From assembly GCF_900188125.1 (NCBI RefSeq), contig NZ_FZOW01000006.1, positions 62,001 through 126,000 of the forward strand: a DNA stretch of 64,000 bases. Direction: 5' to 3'. Both the position numbers and the translations under genes were made by a program. The stretch comes from Rhodococcoides kyotonense (GTDB lineage: Bacteria > Actinomycetota > Actinomycetes > Mycobacteriales > Mycobacteriaceae). The notes beneath the pieces are model-generated. The model saw only the letters and a program-made list of their open reading frames with translations, had not been told where the DNA came from and made no database searches. Below are positions 1 to 8,580 of the stretch, piece by piece (position 1 is the stretch's first letter; each line of letters begins with the position of its first letter).

Positions 1-825
1 CGCCGTCGCCATCAGATTCGTCAGAATCGAACCCGACGCACCGACGATCATGCCCGCCACGATCATCGCGGTATTGTTCAGCGCCAAACCAGCTGCGGCA
101 GCCGACAATCCAGTCAACGCGTTCAGCAGAGAAATCACGACAGGCATGTCCGCGCCGCCGATCGGGAACACCACGAACAAGCCCATCAGACCCGCCGCGA
201 TCAACACCACGACGATGGTCCACCACGCCGTACCACCACCCGGGGTCGCTTCGATGCCGATGTAAATCGACACCGCGACCGCCAGCACCAACAACACGAT
301 GTTGGTGAGCTGGAAGATGCGCGCGTTCTTCACGAACGCCTTCTCCACGTTCTTGTTCAGCAGTTCCTGCAGCTTGAGGAACGCCACCAGCGAGCCCCAG
401 AACGACACCGAACCGATGATCGCCGCGAACAACGAACCGACGACGATGTGGACCGTCGGCTCCTCACCGTGATGGAACACCGAGAACCCGTCGGTCTCGA
501 TGAATTCGGCCCACGCGATCAACGCGACGGTGCCGCCGCCCACACCGTTGAACAGAGCCACCAACTGCGGCATCGCCGTCATCTTGGTGCGCTTGGCCGG
601 CGGAACACCCAACAGCACACCGATCCCCAGACCGGCCGCGATGAGAATCCAGTTGATCGCGGCCGCGTCGCGCACCTCGATCAGGGTCGCGACGACGGCG
701 ATACCCATACCGACCGCCGCGATCCAGTTACCGCGCACCGCGGTCTTCGGGCCCGTCAGACCCATCAGACCGTAGATGAACATCGCAAACGCGACGATGT
801 AGAGAATGTTGACCAGGTTGTTCAT
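1..825 (-). CDS. pntB: NAD(P) transhydrogenase beta subunit PntB, partial
   Basis: The minus-strand frame starts at ATG 825 (MNNLVNILYIVAFAMFIYGL) and stays open to the left edge, so only the N-terminal membrane half is present and the C-terminal NADP-binding domain lies outside. Repeated hydrophobic segments are visible, with the family-typical stretches GLMGLTGPKTAVRGN and LFNGVGGG. PntB is the proton-channel and NADP(H)-binding subunit of the membrane transhydrogenase, which uses the proton gradient to drive hydride transfer from NADH to NADP+. Its start overlaps the stop of pntAb in an ATGA, so the two are translationally coupled. It is the third gene of a pntAa-pntAb-pntB operon. Confidence 0.93.
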   Translation of the reverse strand, partial: MNNLVNILYIVAFAMFIYGLMGLTGPKTAVRGNWIAAVGMGIAVVATLIEVRDAAAINWILIAAGLGIGVLLGVPPAKRTKMTAMPQLVALFNGVGGGTVALIAWAEFIETDGFSVFHHGEEPTVHIVVGSLFAAIIGSVSFWGSLVAFLKLQELLNKNVEKAFVKNARIFQLTNIVLLVLAVAVSIYIGIEATPGGGTAWWTIVVVLIAAGLMGLFVVFPIGGADMPVVISLLNALTGLSAAAAGLALNNTAMIVAGMIVGASGSILTNLMATA

Positions 826-1154
826 CAGGAATCAGCACCCTTCTCGACTGCAGCGGCAGGTGCCTTCTTGGACTTGAACATTCCCAGCATGCGATCGGTG
901 ACCAGGAAGCCACCGACGACATTCAAGGTGCCGAAGATCAACGCGACGAACGCGATGATCCGCACACCCCACGACGCATCCTCCGGCAACCGGCCGAGCA
1001 CGATCAGAGCGCCGAGCACGACGATGCCGTGAATGGCGTTGGTACCCGACATCAACGGCGTGTGCAGCGTGTTCGGGACCTTGGAGATGACAGCGAAGCC
1101 GACGAAGCCGGCCAAGACAAGAATCGCGATGTTCGCGAGCAGAGAGGTGTACAT
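825..1154 (-). CDS. pntAb: NAD(P) transhydrogenase alpha subunit part 2 (PntAb)
   Basis: A 109-residue protein starting MYTSLLANIAILVLAGFVGF. It has three hydrophobic segments (about residues 5-25, 38-55 and 65-90) and a charged tail. This is the membrane part of the alpha subunit, which is a separate polypeptide in actinobacteria and many alphaproteobacteria but fused to the NAD-binding part in E. coli. With PntB it forms the proton-translocating core. It is coupled on both sides by ATGA overlaps: with pntAa upstream (1154-1156) and pntB downstream (825-827). Length and motif PNTLHTPLMSGTNAIHGI agree well with the family. Confidence 0.95.
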   Translation of the reverse strand: MYTSLLANIAILVLAGFVGFAVISKVPNTLHTPLMSGTNAIHGIVVLGALIVLGRLPEDASWGVRIIAFVALIFGTLNVVGGFLVTDRMLGMFKSKKAPAAAVEKGADS

Positions 1155-2281
1155 CAGTTCTCGGCCTTCCGGGTGACGCAGGACTGCGCGAGGACCTCGT
1201 CCGAGAAGTCGGGCGCCACAGCCCCGTTCTCGTCGAGCAACAACTCCAGCAGCGCGGACACGTTCTTCGAATACAGCTCACTGGCATGCTCGGGCATCGT
1301 CGCCGGCAGATTCAGCGGCGAAGCGATGGTCACGTCGTGCTTGACGACGGTCTGCCCCGGCTCGGTCAACTCGCAGTTACCGCCCGTCTCACCGGCAAGA
1401 TCGACCACGACACTGCCAGGCTTCATGCCCTCCACCGCAGCAGCGGTCACCAAGCGCGGCGCGGGACGACCCGGCACCAACGCGGTGGTGATCACGACGT
1501 CGAAACCCTTGATCGCCTCTTCCAGAGCCTGCTGCTGCTGCGCACGCTCGTCCTCGGTGAGCTCACGGGCGTAACCGCCCTCACCGGCAGCGTCGATACC
1601 CAGATCGAGCCACTGCGCACCGACCGAGCGGACCTGATCGGCCACCTCCGGGCGCACGTCGTAGCCGGTCGGGCGGCCACCGAGCCGCTTCGCCGTCGCC
1701 AAGGCCTGCAGGCCAGCGACACCGACCCCCAGCACCAGGACAGTGGCCGGCTTGACGGTGCCGGCCGCGGTGGTGAGCATCGGGAAGAACCGCGTCGACT
1801 CCGACGCCGCGAGAATCACCGACTTGTAGCCTGCGACATTGGCCTGCGAGGACAACGCGTCCATCACCTGGGCGCGGGAGATACGCGGAATCGCCTCCAC
1901 CGCGAACGCCTGCACACCCGCATCCGACAACGCGCCGATCTTGTTGTCGGCGTTACGCGGCGCCAGGAAACCGATCAACGTAGACCCGGACTTCAGCTTG
2001 GCGATCTCCGCATCGGTCGGAGGCGCGACCTTGACCACTACATCGGCCGACCACGCATCACCGATCTCCGCGCCCGCCGAGGCGTACAGCTCGTCCGGAA
2101 TCAGCGCCTGCACACCCGCGCCGGACTCGACGACGACATGCACACCCTTGCCGACCAACGACGCCACGACCTTCGGCACCAACGCCACCCGGCGCTCGCC
2201 ATCTCCGGACTCGCGCACGACGCCGACACGCGTCGTCACCCCGCTGCTCGTCCCGCTCTCTGTGCTCTGCGATGTATCCAA
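1154..2281 (-). CDS. pntAa: NAD(P) transhydrogenase alpha subunit part 1 (PntAa)
   Basis: A 375-residue soluble NAD(H)-binding subunit. After a short polar N-terminus comes RVGVVRESGDGERRVALVP, typical of the alanine dehydrogenase/PntA N-terminal domain. The Rossmann nucleotide-binding loop is VLVLGVGVAGLQALATAKRL (about residues 180-200). The conserved segment VVITTALVPGRPAPRLV follows. The protein binds NADH and passes hydride to NADP+ held by PntB. It is first in the operon; its promoter should lie in 2282-2549, shared with the divergent gene at 2550. The start at 2281 could instead lie some ten codons downstream, because the first residues are low complexity. Confidence 0.94.
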   Translation of the reverse strand: MDTSQSTESGTSSGVTTRVGVVRESGDGERRVALVPKVVASLVGKGVHVVVESGAGVQALIPDELYASAGAEIGDAWSADVVVKVAPPTDAEIAKLKSGSTLIGFLAPRNADNKIGALSDAGVQAFAVEAIPRISRAQVMDALSSQANVAGYKSVILAASESTRFFPMLTTAAGTVKPATVLVLGVGVAGLQALATAKRLGGRPTGYDVRPEVADQVRSVGAQWLDLGIDAAGEGGYARELTEDERAQQQQALEEAIKGFDVVITTALVPGRPAPRLVTAAAVEGMKPGSVVVDLAGETGGNCELTEPGQTVVKHDVTIASPLNLPATMPEHASELYSKNVSALLELLLDENGAVAPDFSDEVLAQSCVTRKAEN

Positions 2282-2549
2282 TTCTCCGACTTTCCTAAGT
2301 TGAATGGTGCCTGTGGATCGGCGAACGGGGGTAACCGTGCGGCGAAGAGGCGGAGCCCAGCGTCAAGGCACAAGGTCACTGATGATAGCCAGAGTAGGCA
2401 TCCCTTAGGTAACCCACGCCACAGAGTTTTCGACTCTGAATCGAATCCGAAGCGGCCCCACGTGCGCCTAAGCAGCATGTTGTGATCGACATCATACGAC
2501 GCGAAGCATCTACAGTTGCGGCCGTGGCCCACAACGAGGAGGACGACCG

Positions 2550-3173
2550 GTGAAGCTGTTCCTGGCGTCGTACCGCTTCGGCGCGCATGCCGAGAAATTC
2601 GTCGCGATGACGGGAACGCCCGGGCGCATCGCCGTCATCGCGAATGCCGCCGACAGCTGGCCGGATGCAGCGCGCGCATCGGCGGTCACGAGTGAAGTGC
2701 GGGGCCTTCGAGAACTCGGATTCAGTCCCGAGGAGCTCGATCTGCGGTCCGGCGACGTCGAATCCGCGCTCGATTCCGTTGCTGCAGTGTGGGTTCGAGG
2801 CGGGAACACGTTCGTGCTTCGGTCACGCCTTCGTCTCTCCGGGGCCGACGAAGAGATTGCCCGACGCGTCCGCGACGGCAGGCTCGTGTACGGCGGCTAC
2901 AGCGCCGGCGCGTGTGTCGCGTCGCGTTCGCTGCGAGGAATCGAGGCTGCCGACGACCCGAACGAGGTTCGGCCCACGACCGGCTCCGACGTCGTCTGGG
3001 ACGGGCTCGGATTCGTCGACGTGGCGCTGATTCCGCATTTCGGATCGATACTCGACGACACGCAGACGGGTGCAGTGATGGTCGACCGATACAGCCGCGA
3101 CGGGACGCCCTACCTCACTCTCGACGACGACCAGGTCTTGCTCGTCGACGGCGATCGCCAGGAGAGGCTCTAG
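2550..3173 (+). CDS. Peptidase S51 / dipeptidase E-like (class I amidotransferase fold) protein
   Basis: A 207-residue protein starting at GTG 2550, preceded by a strong AGGAGG at 2537-2542. It resembles the S51 family (PepE, cyanophycinase): VWVRGGNTFVLR is the strand-loop before the active site, GGYSAGACV carries the likely nucleophile Ser118, and LIPHF carries the likely His163. PepE hydrolyses Asp-X dipeptides, but many actinobacterial members have no proven substrate, so I call only the family. It is cytoplasmic, with no signal peptide. It ends in a 4-base overlap with the convergent gene at 3170-3481. A TACAGT sequence at 2511-2516 is a plausible -10 hexamer. Confidence 0.8.
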   Translation: MKLFLASYRFGAHAEKFVAMTGTPGRIAVIANAADSWPDAARASAVTSEVRGLRELGFSPEELDLRSGDVESALDSVAAVWVRGGNTFVLRSRLRLSGADEEIARRVRDGRLVYGGYSAGACVASRSLRGIEAADDPNEVRPTTGSDVVWDGLGFVDVALIPHFGSILDDTQTGAVMVDRYSRDGTPYLTLDDDQVLLVDGDRQERL

Positions 3174-3481
3174 CCGGACTGCGCGAACGGTGCCAGACGG
3201 TCGAGCGAGATCCACGCCATGTCGCAGCGCTTGCGGGTCATCTCGTCGGCGTCGACGAGAAGGATGTCGAGCAACAAGCGCGGTTGACGCTTCCACTGAG
3301 TTCGCGCGTCGGCGATGGTTGCACCGTCGAACAGCCCCGAGTGCTCGAGCGCCTCCACCCATTCGCGGACGTCGCCGCGGTGCAGAGTTTCCAGGGTGTC
3401 GTAATCGATTCCGCCGCCTTGGAATTCGTACGAGAACATCGCGGCCACGTAATCCCACGACGTGCTGTGTGGATTCATCAT
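3170..3481 (-). CDS. Small conserved-looking hypothetical protein
   Basis: A 103-residue protein with two adjacent ATGs (3481 and 3478) behind a good ribosome binding site, AAGGAGG, at about 3488-3494. The sequence is acidic and Trp-rich (STSWDYVAAMFSYEFQGGGI; DMAWISLDRLAPF) with no signal peptide or membrane segment. I do not recognise a domain. Codon use matches the neighbours and the start signal is strong, so it is probably a real gene. Its 3' end overlaps that of the S51-like gene by four bases. It lies divergent from the lipoprotein gene at 3651, so the 169-base gap between them holds two promoters. Confidence 0.6.
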   Translation of the reverse strand: MMNPHSTSWDYVAAMFSYEFQGGGIDYDTLETLHRGDVREWVEALEHSGLFDGATIADARTQWKRQPRLLLDILLVDADEMTRKRCDMAWISLDRLAPFAQSG

Positions 3482-3636
3482 GCTGGGCCTCCTTCATTCC
3501 ACTTGCTGGGACGCTAGACCCCCGAGCCACACGATTCCGTGTCGTCGCCGCATCGATCAGGTAACAGAAGTGACTGATGTGACGATTGGGACTGACGCGC
3601 GGCTCGATGCGTCGGGCAGATCCGGCGTCGAATCGG

Positions 3637-3642
3637 TAGGGT
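3637..3642 (+). promoter_or_regulatory. -10 hexamer for a leaderless lipoprotein gene
   Basis: TAGGGT fits the actinobacterial TANNNT -10 pattern and ends eight bases before GTG 3651. That puts the predicted transcription start at or next to the start codon, which supports choosing 3651 over the upstream in-frame ATG at 3462. Confidence 0.5.
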
Positions 3643-3650
3643 CACTGCTC

Positions 3651-4172
3651 GTGTGGAAGCGTGGAATTCGCGTCGGCGCCTGCGTGCTGGTGGTCGTCGC
3701 GGCCGGATGCGGAACCTCGCCGCAGGACTCCGAGGACACGGCAACGACAACCCGGGTGCCGACACCCTCCACCGAGGAACTGTTCGTCGGCGAGTGCGGG
3801 TCGATGACCGACGCGCAACTATCCGACATCACCGCAGTTCCCGGCCTCACCGCGATTTCCAAGAACGGAATTCGGTGCCGCTGGGAAGCCGCCGACAGCG
3901 GCGCGTACGCGATGTTCACGTGGTACCGAGGCAGCCCTATCGCCCGCGAACGCACCGTCGCCCAATCCATCGGGCGCGAGATCGGGGTCATCGACGCCGA
4001 CGGGCACCCAGGGTTCACCGCGAAGGGCAACGACGCATCGTGCGAGGCCGGGGTGGAATCCGGAGACGGGTTTCTGCATTGGTCGGTCAACTACGTGTAC
4101 GCGACGCCTCCACGCGACATCTGTGAGGTAGTCACCGATCTCGCCCGTGCCACCGTGGCCAACGCGAAGTAG
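3651..4172 (+). CDS. DUF3558-type lipoprotein 1
   Basis: A 173-residue protein from GTG 3651. The N-terminus is a lipoprotein signal: WKRGIRVGACVLVVVAAGC with lipobox VAAGC, so it should be lipid-anchored on the outer face of the cytoplasmic membrane. The mature region has a Thr/Pro-rich linker and then a small domain with paired cysteines (LFVGECGSMTDAQL, GIRCRWEA, DASCEAG, RDICEVV). This layout matches the DUF3558 lipoprotein family of mycobacteria and nocardiae, whose function is unknown. The frame is open further upstream to ATG 3462, but that extension lacks a signal peptide and would bury the lipobox. A paralogue follows 11 bases downstream. Confidence 0.72.
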   Translation: MWKRGIRVGACVLVVVAAGCGTSPQDSEDTATTTRVPTPSTEELFVGECGSMTDAQLSDITAVPGLTAISKNGIRCRWEAADSGAYAMFTWYRGSPIARERTVAQSIGREIGVIDADGHPGFTAKGNDASCEAGVESGDGFLHWSVNYVYATPPRDICEVVTDLARATVANAK

Positions 4173-4183
4173 GAGCGCCGGAC

Positions 4184-4690
4184 ATGAAACGCCTTCTGAT
4201 CGCAGCCGCGTCGTCGATGGCTCTGCTCGCCGGCTGCAGCACTGCCATCACCGGAACACCGACAGCCGAGGGCTTCGGACCGAACCCGGAATTCGACAAG
4301 CTCCTGCAGGAATGCACGGCCGTCCCCGACGACAAGATCGCCGAAACCGTGCAGGCGGACGCGGTGTTCCAGTACTTTTTCGGGGCCGTGTGCATGTGGG
4401 ACGGCACCGGCCCGTCGGGGATCGTCGACGTCACGTTCGCATGGTTCGAGAACAATTCCCTCGGACGCGAGAAAACCCTGGCAGAGGAAGTCGGATACAC
4501 CGTAGAGGACGCCTCGGTGGCCGGTGCCACTGCGTTTCTGTCGCGACGACCTGCGGATCCGGCGTCGTGCGGCATCACCGCGGCATATTCCGGGACGATC
4601 ACGTGGTGGGTTCAGTACCGCAGTGGCGCGGGCGACCCGTGCGGCGCCGCGACTCGGCTCGCAGAATTGACGCTCCAGCGAAACCAGTGA
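4184..4690 (+). CDS. DUF3558-type lipoprotein 2
   Basis: A 168-residue protein starting at ATG 4184, with AGGAG at 4171-4175 formed across the previous stop codon. The signal is MKRLLIAAASSMALLAGC with lipobox LLAGC. The mature domain again has the DUF3558 pattern of cysteines and Trp residues (LLQECTAVPDD, GAVCMWDG, DPASCGITA, GDPCGAATRLAEL) and the shared motif of a large residue plus REKTLAEEVG. It is probably a tandem duplicate of the gene at 3651 and co-transcribed with it. Function is unknown; an envelope role is inferred only from the lipid anchor. Confidence 0.78.
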   Translation: MKRLLIAAASSMALLAGCSTAITGTPTAEGFGPNPEFDKLLQECTAVPDDKIAETVQADAVFQYFFGAVCMWDGTGPSGIVDVTFAWFENNSLGREKTLAEEVGYTVEDASVAGATAFLSRRPADPASCGITAAYSGTITWWVQYRSGAGDPCGAATRLAELTLQRNQ

Positions 4691-4710
4691 CGCCGTACGG
4701 CTCCTGCCAA

Positions 4711-4716
4711 TAGTGT
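4711..4716 (+). promoter_or_regulatory. -10 hexamer for leaderless FAD-linked dehydrogenase
   Basis: TAGTGT lies eight bases before ATG 4725, the spacing expected when transcription starts on the start codon. No ribosome binding site is present before 4725. Confidence 0.5.
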
Positions 4717-4724
4717 TTCTTCAC

Positions 4725-6101
4725 ATGACGCACTCTTTCGACGCGGCTCTCGCCGAGCTGCGAGACCTGCTCGCCGACGGGGCCGTGCTCGTCGATCCCG
4801 ATGTGACCGAGCGCTACCGCCAGGACTGGGCGAAGGACCCGAACGCAGGTACCCCGATCGCCGTGGTCCGGGCGCGCACCACCGCCGACGTCCAGAGCGT
4901 CATGAAATGGGCAGGCACACATGGCGTTTCCGTCGTACCGCGTGGTGCCGGGTCCGGATTGTCCGGCGGCGCAACGGCAGTCGACGGTGGCATCGTGTTG
5001 ACGACCGAGTTGATGCGCGACATCACTGTTGATCCGGTGACGCGCATAGCCGTCGTACAGCCTGGTCTGTTGAACGCCGAGGTGAAGAAAGCCGCAGCCG
5101 AACACGGTCTGTGGTACCCACCCGATCCGTCGTCGTTCGAGATGTGTTCGATCGGTGGCAACGCGGCGACCAACGCGGGCGGTCTGTGCTGCGTCAAGTA
5201 CGGCGTGACGACGGACTACGTTCTCGGCCTCGAAGTCGTGCTTGCCGACGGTACCGCCGTGCGCTTGGGCGGGCCGAGACTGAAAGACGTTGCGGGACTG
5301 TCGTTGACGAAACTGTTCATCGGTAGCGAAGGCACGCTGGGGATCATCACCGAGATCACCGTCCGACTGATTCCCGCGCAGCCGCCGGCGAGTACCGTCG
5401 TCGCGTCGTTCTCGTCGGTGCGGGATGCGACGACGGCCATCCTCGCCATCACCCGATCACTTCGTCCCGCGATGCTCGAATTCATGGACCGCGCGTCGAT
5501 CGGTGCCGTCGAGGACGCGATGAACATGGGACTCGACCGCGACGCGCACGCCATGCTGATCGCCCGCTCGGACTCCCCCGGCGCCGACCGTGACCGCGAG
5601 ATCGAGATCATGGCCAGCGCCTGCACCGCAGCCGGAGCGTCGGACGTCTTCACCACCGACGACCCGGAGGAAGGCGAAGCGTTCGCTGCCGCACGACGTT
5701 TCGCGATTCCGGCCGTCGAACGTCTCGGCAGCCTGCTGCTCGAGGACGTCGGAGTGCCGCTACCCGCGCTGCCCGATCTCGTCGAAGGGATCGAACGGAT
5801 CTCCGAGAAGTACGACGTGCTGGTCGCGGTCATCGCACACGCCGGCGACGGAAATACGCACCCGCTCATCGTGTTCGACCCGTCGGACGCGGACATGGAA
5901 CGGCGCGCGAACCTCGCGTTCGGGGCGATCATGGATCTGGCGATCTCGTTGGGCGGCACCATCACCGGCGAACACGGCGTGGGTCGACTCAAGAAGGCGT
6001 GGCTGCCGGATCAGGTCGGCGAGGACGTCATGAAGCTAACCCAGCGAATCAAGACGGCCCTCGACCCGGACGGCATCCTGAATCCGGGGGCTGTGCTGTA
6101 G
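4725..6101 (+). CDS. FAD-linked 2-hydroxyacid dehydrogenase (GlcD/D-lactate dehydrogenase type)
   Basis: A 458-residue flavoprotein of the PCMH-type FAD-binding/FAD-oxidase C-terminal family. The FAD-binding half has VSVVPRGAGSGLSGGATAVDGG (about residues 70-90) and GGNAATNAGGLCCVKYGVT. The C-terminal half carries AHAGDGNTHPLIVFDP and GGTITGEHGVGRLKKAW, the usual substrate and flavin motifs. Members oxidise glycolate, D-lactate or D-2-hydroxyglutarate; the substrate cannot be told from sequence. ATG 4725 is preferred to ATG 4713 because TAGTGT at 4711-4716 is a -10 hexamer that would make 4725 leaderless. The stop is 12 bases before the palindrome at 6114. Confidence 0.88.
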   Translation: MTHSFDAALAELRDLLADGAVLVDPDVTERYRQDWAKDPNAGTPIAVVRARTTADVQSVMKWAGTHGVSVVPRGAGSGLSGGATAVDGGIVLTTELMRDITVDPVTRIAVVQPGLLNAEVKKAAAEHGLWYPPDPSSFEMCSIGGNAATNAGGLCCVKYGVTTDYVLGLEVVLADGTAVRLGGPRLKDVAGLSLTKLFIGSEGTLGIITEITVRLIPAQPPASTVVASFSSVRDATTAILAITRSLRPAMLEFMDRASIGAVEDAMNMGLDRDAHAMLIARSDSPGADRDREIEIMASACTAAGASDVFTTDDPEEGEAFAAARRFAIPAVERLGSLLLEDVGVPLPALPDLVEGIERISEKYDVLVAVIAHAGDGNTHPLIVFDPSDADMERRANLAFGAIMDLAISLGGTITGEHGVGRLKKAWLPDQVGEDVMKLTQRIKTALDPDGILNPGAVL

Positions 6102-6113
6102 GCAGCTTCGCTG

Positions 6114-6159
6114 CATGTGCATGGAAATACGTAGCCCTCTATGTATTTCCATGCACATG
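6114..6159. repeat. 46-base HVHENT palindrome, copy 1
   Basis: The 21-base arms 6114-6134 and 6139-6159 flank a 4-base centre (ccct). They pair with one mismatch (CGTAG against CATAG). The copy lies between convergent genes, 12 bases after the stop of the FAD dehydrogenase. On the minus strand the arm 6139-6159 reads HVHGNT-stop in the frame of the LLM oxidoreductase and is its actual C-terminus. Related copies are at 40135, 41257, 50554, 55473 and 61166. Confidence 0.93.
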
Positions 6160-7158
6160 GGGTATTACCTTCTCCCCGTAGGCCTCCAGCGTCTCGGACT
6201 TGTTGTCGTGCTGCAGGTAGACCGCGAACTGATCGACGCCGAGCTTCCGAAGATCCTTCAGCTTCGCCACGTGCTCGGCGGGGCTGCCGAGGAGACAGAA
6301 CCGATCGATCACCGAATCCGGGACGAACTCGGCGTGGGTGTTGCCCGCCTTGCCGTGCTCGCTGTAGTCGTAACCGGTGCGCGCGTCTATGTAGTCGGTC
6401 AACGCGTCGGGCACGCCGCCACCGTGGTGTCCGTAGCGGGCAACGATGTCGGCGACGTGGTTGCCGACCATGCCGCCGAACCACCGGACCTGATCGCGTG
6501 CGTGGGCCAACGCCTCCTCACTGCCGTCGGTGACGTACGCGGGTGCCGCGACACAGAACTTGATCGACGACGGGTCCCGCCCGGCCGCGTCGGCAGCAGC
6601 GCGCACCCGGCCGATCATCCACGACGCGATGTCGGGGTCGGCGAGCTGCAGAATGTAACCGTCGGCGACCTCGCCCGTCAGGTCAAGCGCTTTGGGCCCG
6701 TAGGCCGCGACCCAGACGTCGAGAGTCGACCCGTGAGCCCACGGGAAGTGGACGCTGGTGTCACCGAGGTTCACGGTTCGCCCGTTGGCCAGCTCTCTGA
6801 TGACGTGGATCGACTCACGAAGCGTCGCAAGAGTCGTCGGCTTCTCACCGAGTGTCCTGACGGCCGAATCACCCCGGCCGATACCGCAGATCGTCCGGTT
6901 GCCGTACATCTCGTTGAGTGTCGCGAACGTGGACGCCGTGACCGTCCAGTCTCGCGTTGCGGGATTGGTGACCATCGGCCCGACCATCACTCGACGCGTC
7001 TCCGCGAGAATCCGGCTGTGAATGACGTACGGCTCCTGCCACAGCAGGTGCGAGTCGAACGTCCACACGTGCGTGAATCCGTGTGTCTCTGCACGACGAG
7101 CGAGATCGACGACGCGCGACGACGGTGGCGTGCACTGAAGGACCACTCCGATATCCAT
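6139..7158 (-). CDS. LLM-class (F420-dependent-type) flavin oxidoreductase
   Basis: A 339-residue luciferase-like monooxygenase family TIM barrel: MDIGVVLQCTPPSSRVVDLA, FTHVWTFDSHLLW, GNRTICGIGRGDSAVRTLG and the C-terminal LLGSPAEHVAKLKDLRKLGVDQF. In actinobacteria this subfamily mostly uses coenzyme F420 and is often encoded beside dihydropyrimidinase. Here it is last in an operon with ureidopropionase and dihydropyrimidinase, starting three bases after the hydantoinase stop, so it probably acts on a pyrimidine or hydantoin-like compound. The last six residues (HVHGNT) and the TAG stop are encoded by one arm of the palindrome at 6114-6159, so the native C-terminus was probably different before the element arrived. 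Confidence 0.85.
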   Translation of the reverse strand: MDIGVVLQCTPPSSRVVDLARRAETHGFTHVWTFDSHLLWQEPYVIHSRILAETRRVMVGPMVTNPATRDWTVTASTFATLNEMYGNRTICGIGRGDSAVRTLGEKPTTLATLRESIHVIRELANGRTVNLGDTSVHFPWAHGSTLDVWVAAYGPKALDLTGEVADGYILQLADPDIASWMIGRVRAAADAAGRDPSSIKFCVAAPAYVTDGSEEALAHARDQVRWFGGMVGNHVADIVARYGHHGGGVPDALTDYIDARTGYDYSEHGKAGNTHAEFVPDSVIDRFCLLGSPAEHVAKLKDLRKLGVDQFAVYLQHDNKSETLEAYGEKVIPHVHGNT

Positions 7159-7161
7159 GTC

Positions 7162-8580
7162 TCACAACAGATTCTGCGCTAGGGAGCGCTTGACGAACCG
7201 GCCGTGGCCTGCGCTGCCACGATATTCACCGTCGTCGACGATCACCCTGCCTCGGGAGATGACGGTGTCCACGTGTCCGTCGATCTCGAATCCCTCGTAC
7301 GCGGAATAGTCCATGTTCATGTGATGGGTCTTCCCGAGTCCGATGCTGGTGTGCCCGTTCGGGTCGTAGATCACGAGATCGGCGTCGGCCCCGGGTGAGA
7401 CGATGCCCTTCTTCGGGTACATGCCGAACATGCGCGCGGGCGTCGTGCAGCACACCTCGACCCACTTCTCGAGGCTGATCTTGCCGCTGACGACACCCTG
7501 ATACATCAGGTCCATGCGATGCTCGACGGACCCGATTCCGTTGGGAATCTTGGAGAAGTCGCCGATGCCGAGTTCCTTCTGGTCCTTCATGCAGAACGGA
7601 CAGTGATCGGTGCTGACGGTCGAGACGTCACCGGTGCGCAGATAGCGCCACAGTTCGTCCTGATGCCCCTCGGCGCGGGCACGCAGCGGCGTCGAGCACA
7701 CCCACTTCGCGCCGTCGAAACCCGGCGCGCCCAACTGTTCTTCGAGTGAGAGGTAAAGGTACTGCGGACATGTCTCACCGAACACGTTCTGCCCGTTGCC
7801 TCGTGCGCGTGCGATCTGCTCCAGCGCCTGCTTGGCCGACACGTGGACGACGTACAGCGGCGCGCCCGTGACGTTCGCGAGCATGATCGCGCGGTGCGTG
7901 GCTTCTTCTTCGAGTTGCCACGGTCTGCTCGTGCCGTGGAAGTAGGGCGCCGTGTCCCCGCGAGCGATCGACTGCTCGATCAGAACATCGATCGCAATTC
8001 CGTTCTCCGCGTGCATCATCAGAAGCGCGCCGGTGTCGGCGGCCGTCTGCATCGCGCGTAGGATCTTCCCGTCGTCGGAATAGAAGACGCCCGGGTAGGC
8101 CATGAACAGCTTGAAGCTCGTCACACCCTCCGCGACGAGCTCGCTCATGGCTTTCAAGGAATCGCTGTCGACGTCACCGATGATCTGGTGGAATCCGTAA
8201 TCGATGGCGCAGGACCCCGCGGCCTTCTCGTGCCATTGCGCGAGCGTGTCCTGAACCCGTTGTCCCGGAGTCTGAATCGCGAAGTCGACGATGGTCGTCG
8301 TGCCACCCCATGCCGCCGCGCGTGTCCCCGTTTCGAACGTGTCGGATGCGAACGTTCCGCCGAACGGCATCTCCATGTGGGTGTGGCCGTCGACTCCGCC
8401 GGGCAGAACATATTTGCCCGACGCGTCGACGACGGCGTCCGCGGACTCCGTCAAGTCCGCCGCGAGCGCTGTCGAACCCGGTTGCAGCACAGCGACGATG
8501 GACTCGCCGTCGATCAGGACGTCGAGCAGTTGCGAACCGGTCGGCGACACCACCGTGCCACCGCGGACGAAGGTGATCAC
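7162..8580 (-). CDS. hydA: Dihydropyrimidinase / D-hydantoinase
   Basis: A 472-residue amidohydrolase-superfamily enzyme starting at GTG 8580 (VITFVRGGTVVSPTG). The metal-binding motif GGVDGHTHMEMPFGG is near residue 60. TSFKLFMAYPG includes the lysine that is normally carboxylated to bridge two zinc ions. YVVHVSAKQAL and VSTDHCPF supply further ligands. It hydrolyses cyclic amides such as dihydrouracil, dihydrothymine or hydantoins to N-carbamoyl amino acids, which the upstream amidohydrolase would then cleave. The GTGA overlap at 8577-8580 couples it to that gene. The frame is open upstream to 8934, but that region overlaps a better-supported coding frame. Confidence 0.93.
   Translation of the reverse strand: MITFVRGGTVVSPTGSQLLDVLIDGESIVAVLQPGSTALAADLTESADAVVDASGKYVLPGGVDGHTHMEMPFGGTFASDTFETGTRAAAWGGTTTIVDFAIQTPGQRVQDTLAQWHEKAAGSCAIDYGFHQIIGDVDSDSLKAMSELVAEGVTSFKLFMAYPGVFYSDDGKILRAMQTAADTGALLMMHAENGIAIDVLIEQSIARGDTAPYFHGTSRPWQLEEEATHRAIMLANVTGAPLYVVHVSAKQALEQIARARGNGQNVFGETCPQYLYLSLEEQLGAPGFDGAKWVCSTPLRARAEGHQDELWRYLRTGDVSTVSTDHCPFCMKDQKELGIGDFSKIPNGIGSVEHRMDLMYQGVVSGKISLEKWVEVCCTTPARMFGMYPKKGIVSPGADADLVIYDPNGHTSIGLGKTHHMNMDYSAYEGFEIDGHVDTVISRGRVIVDDGEYRGSAGHGRFVKRSLAQNLL

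Noticed and set aside
2388-2420. IdeR box around the TTAGGTAAC sequence
   Set aside because: Only one half-site fits; the second half lacks the inverted CCTAA.
1286-2485. 399-codon plus-strand frame opposite pntAa
   Set aside because: Antisense to a clearly recognisable gene; Arg/His-rich product without motifs.
3462-3650. Upstream extension of the first DUF3558 lipoprotein to ATG 3462
   Set aside because: It would place the lipobox over 80 residues into the protein and lies upstream of the predicted -10.
6114-6159. HVHENT palindrome as a CRISPR repeat or attachment site
   Set aside because: Copies are kilobases apart with no regular spacers, no cas genes and no integrase; they are dispersed single elements.
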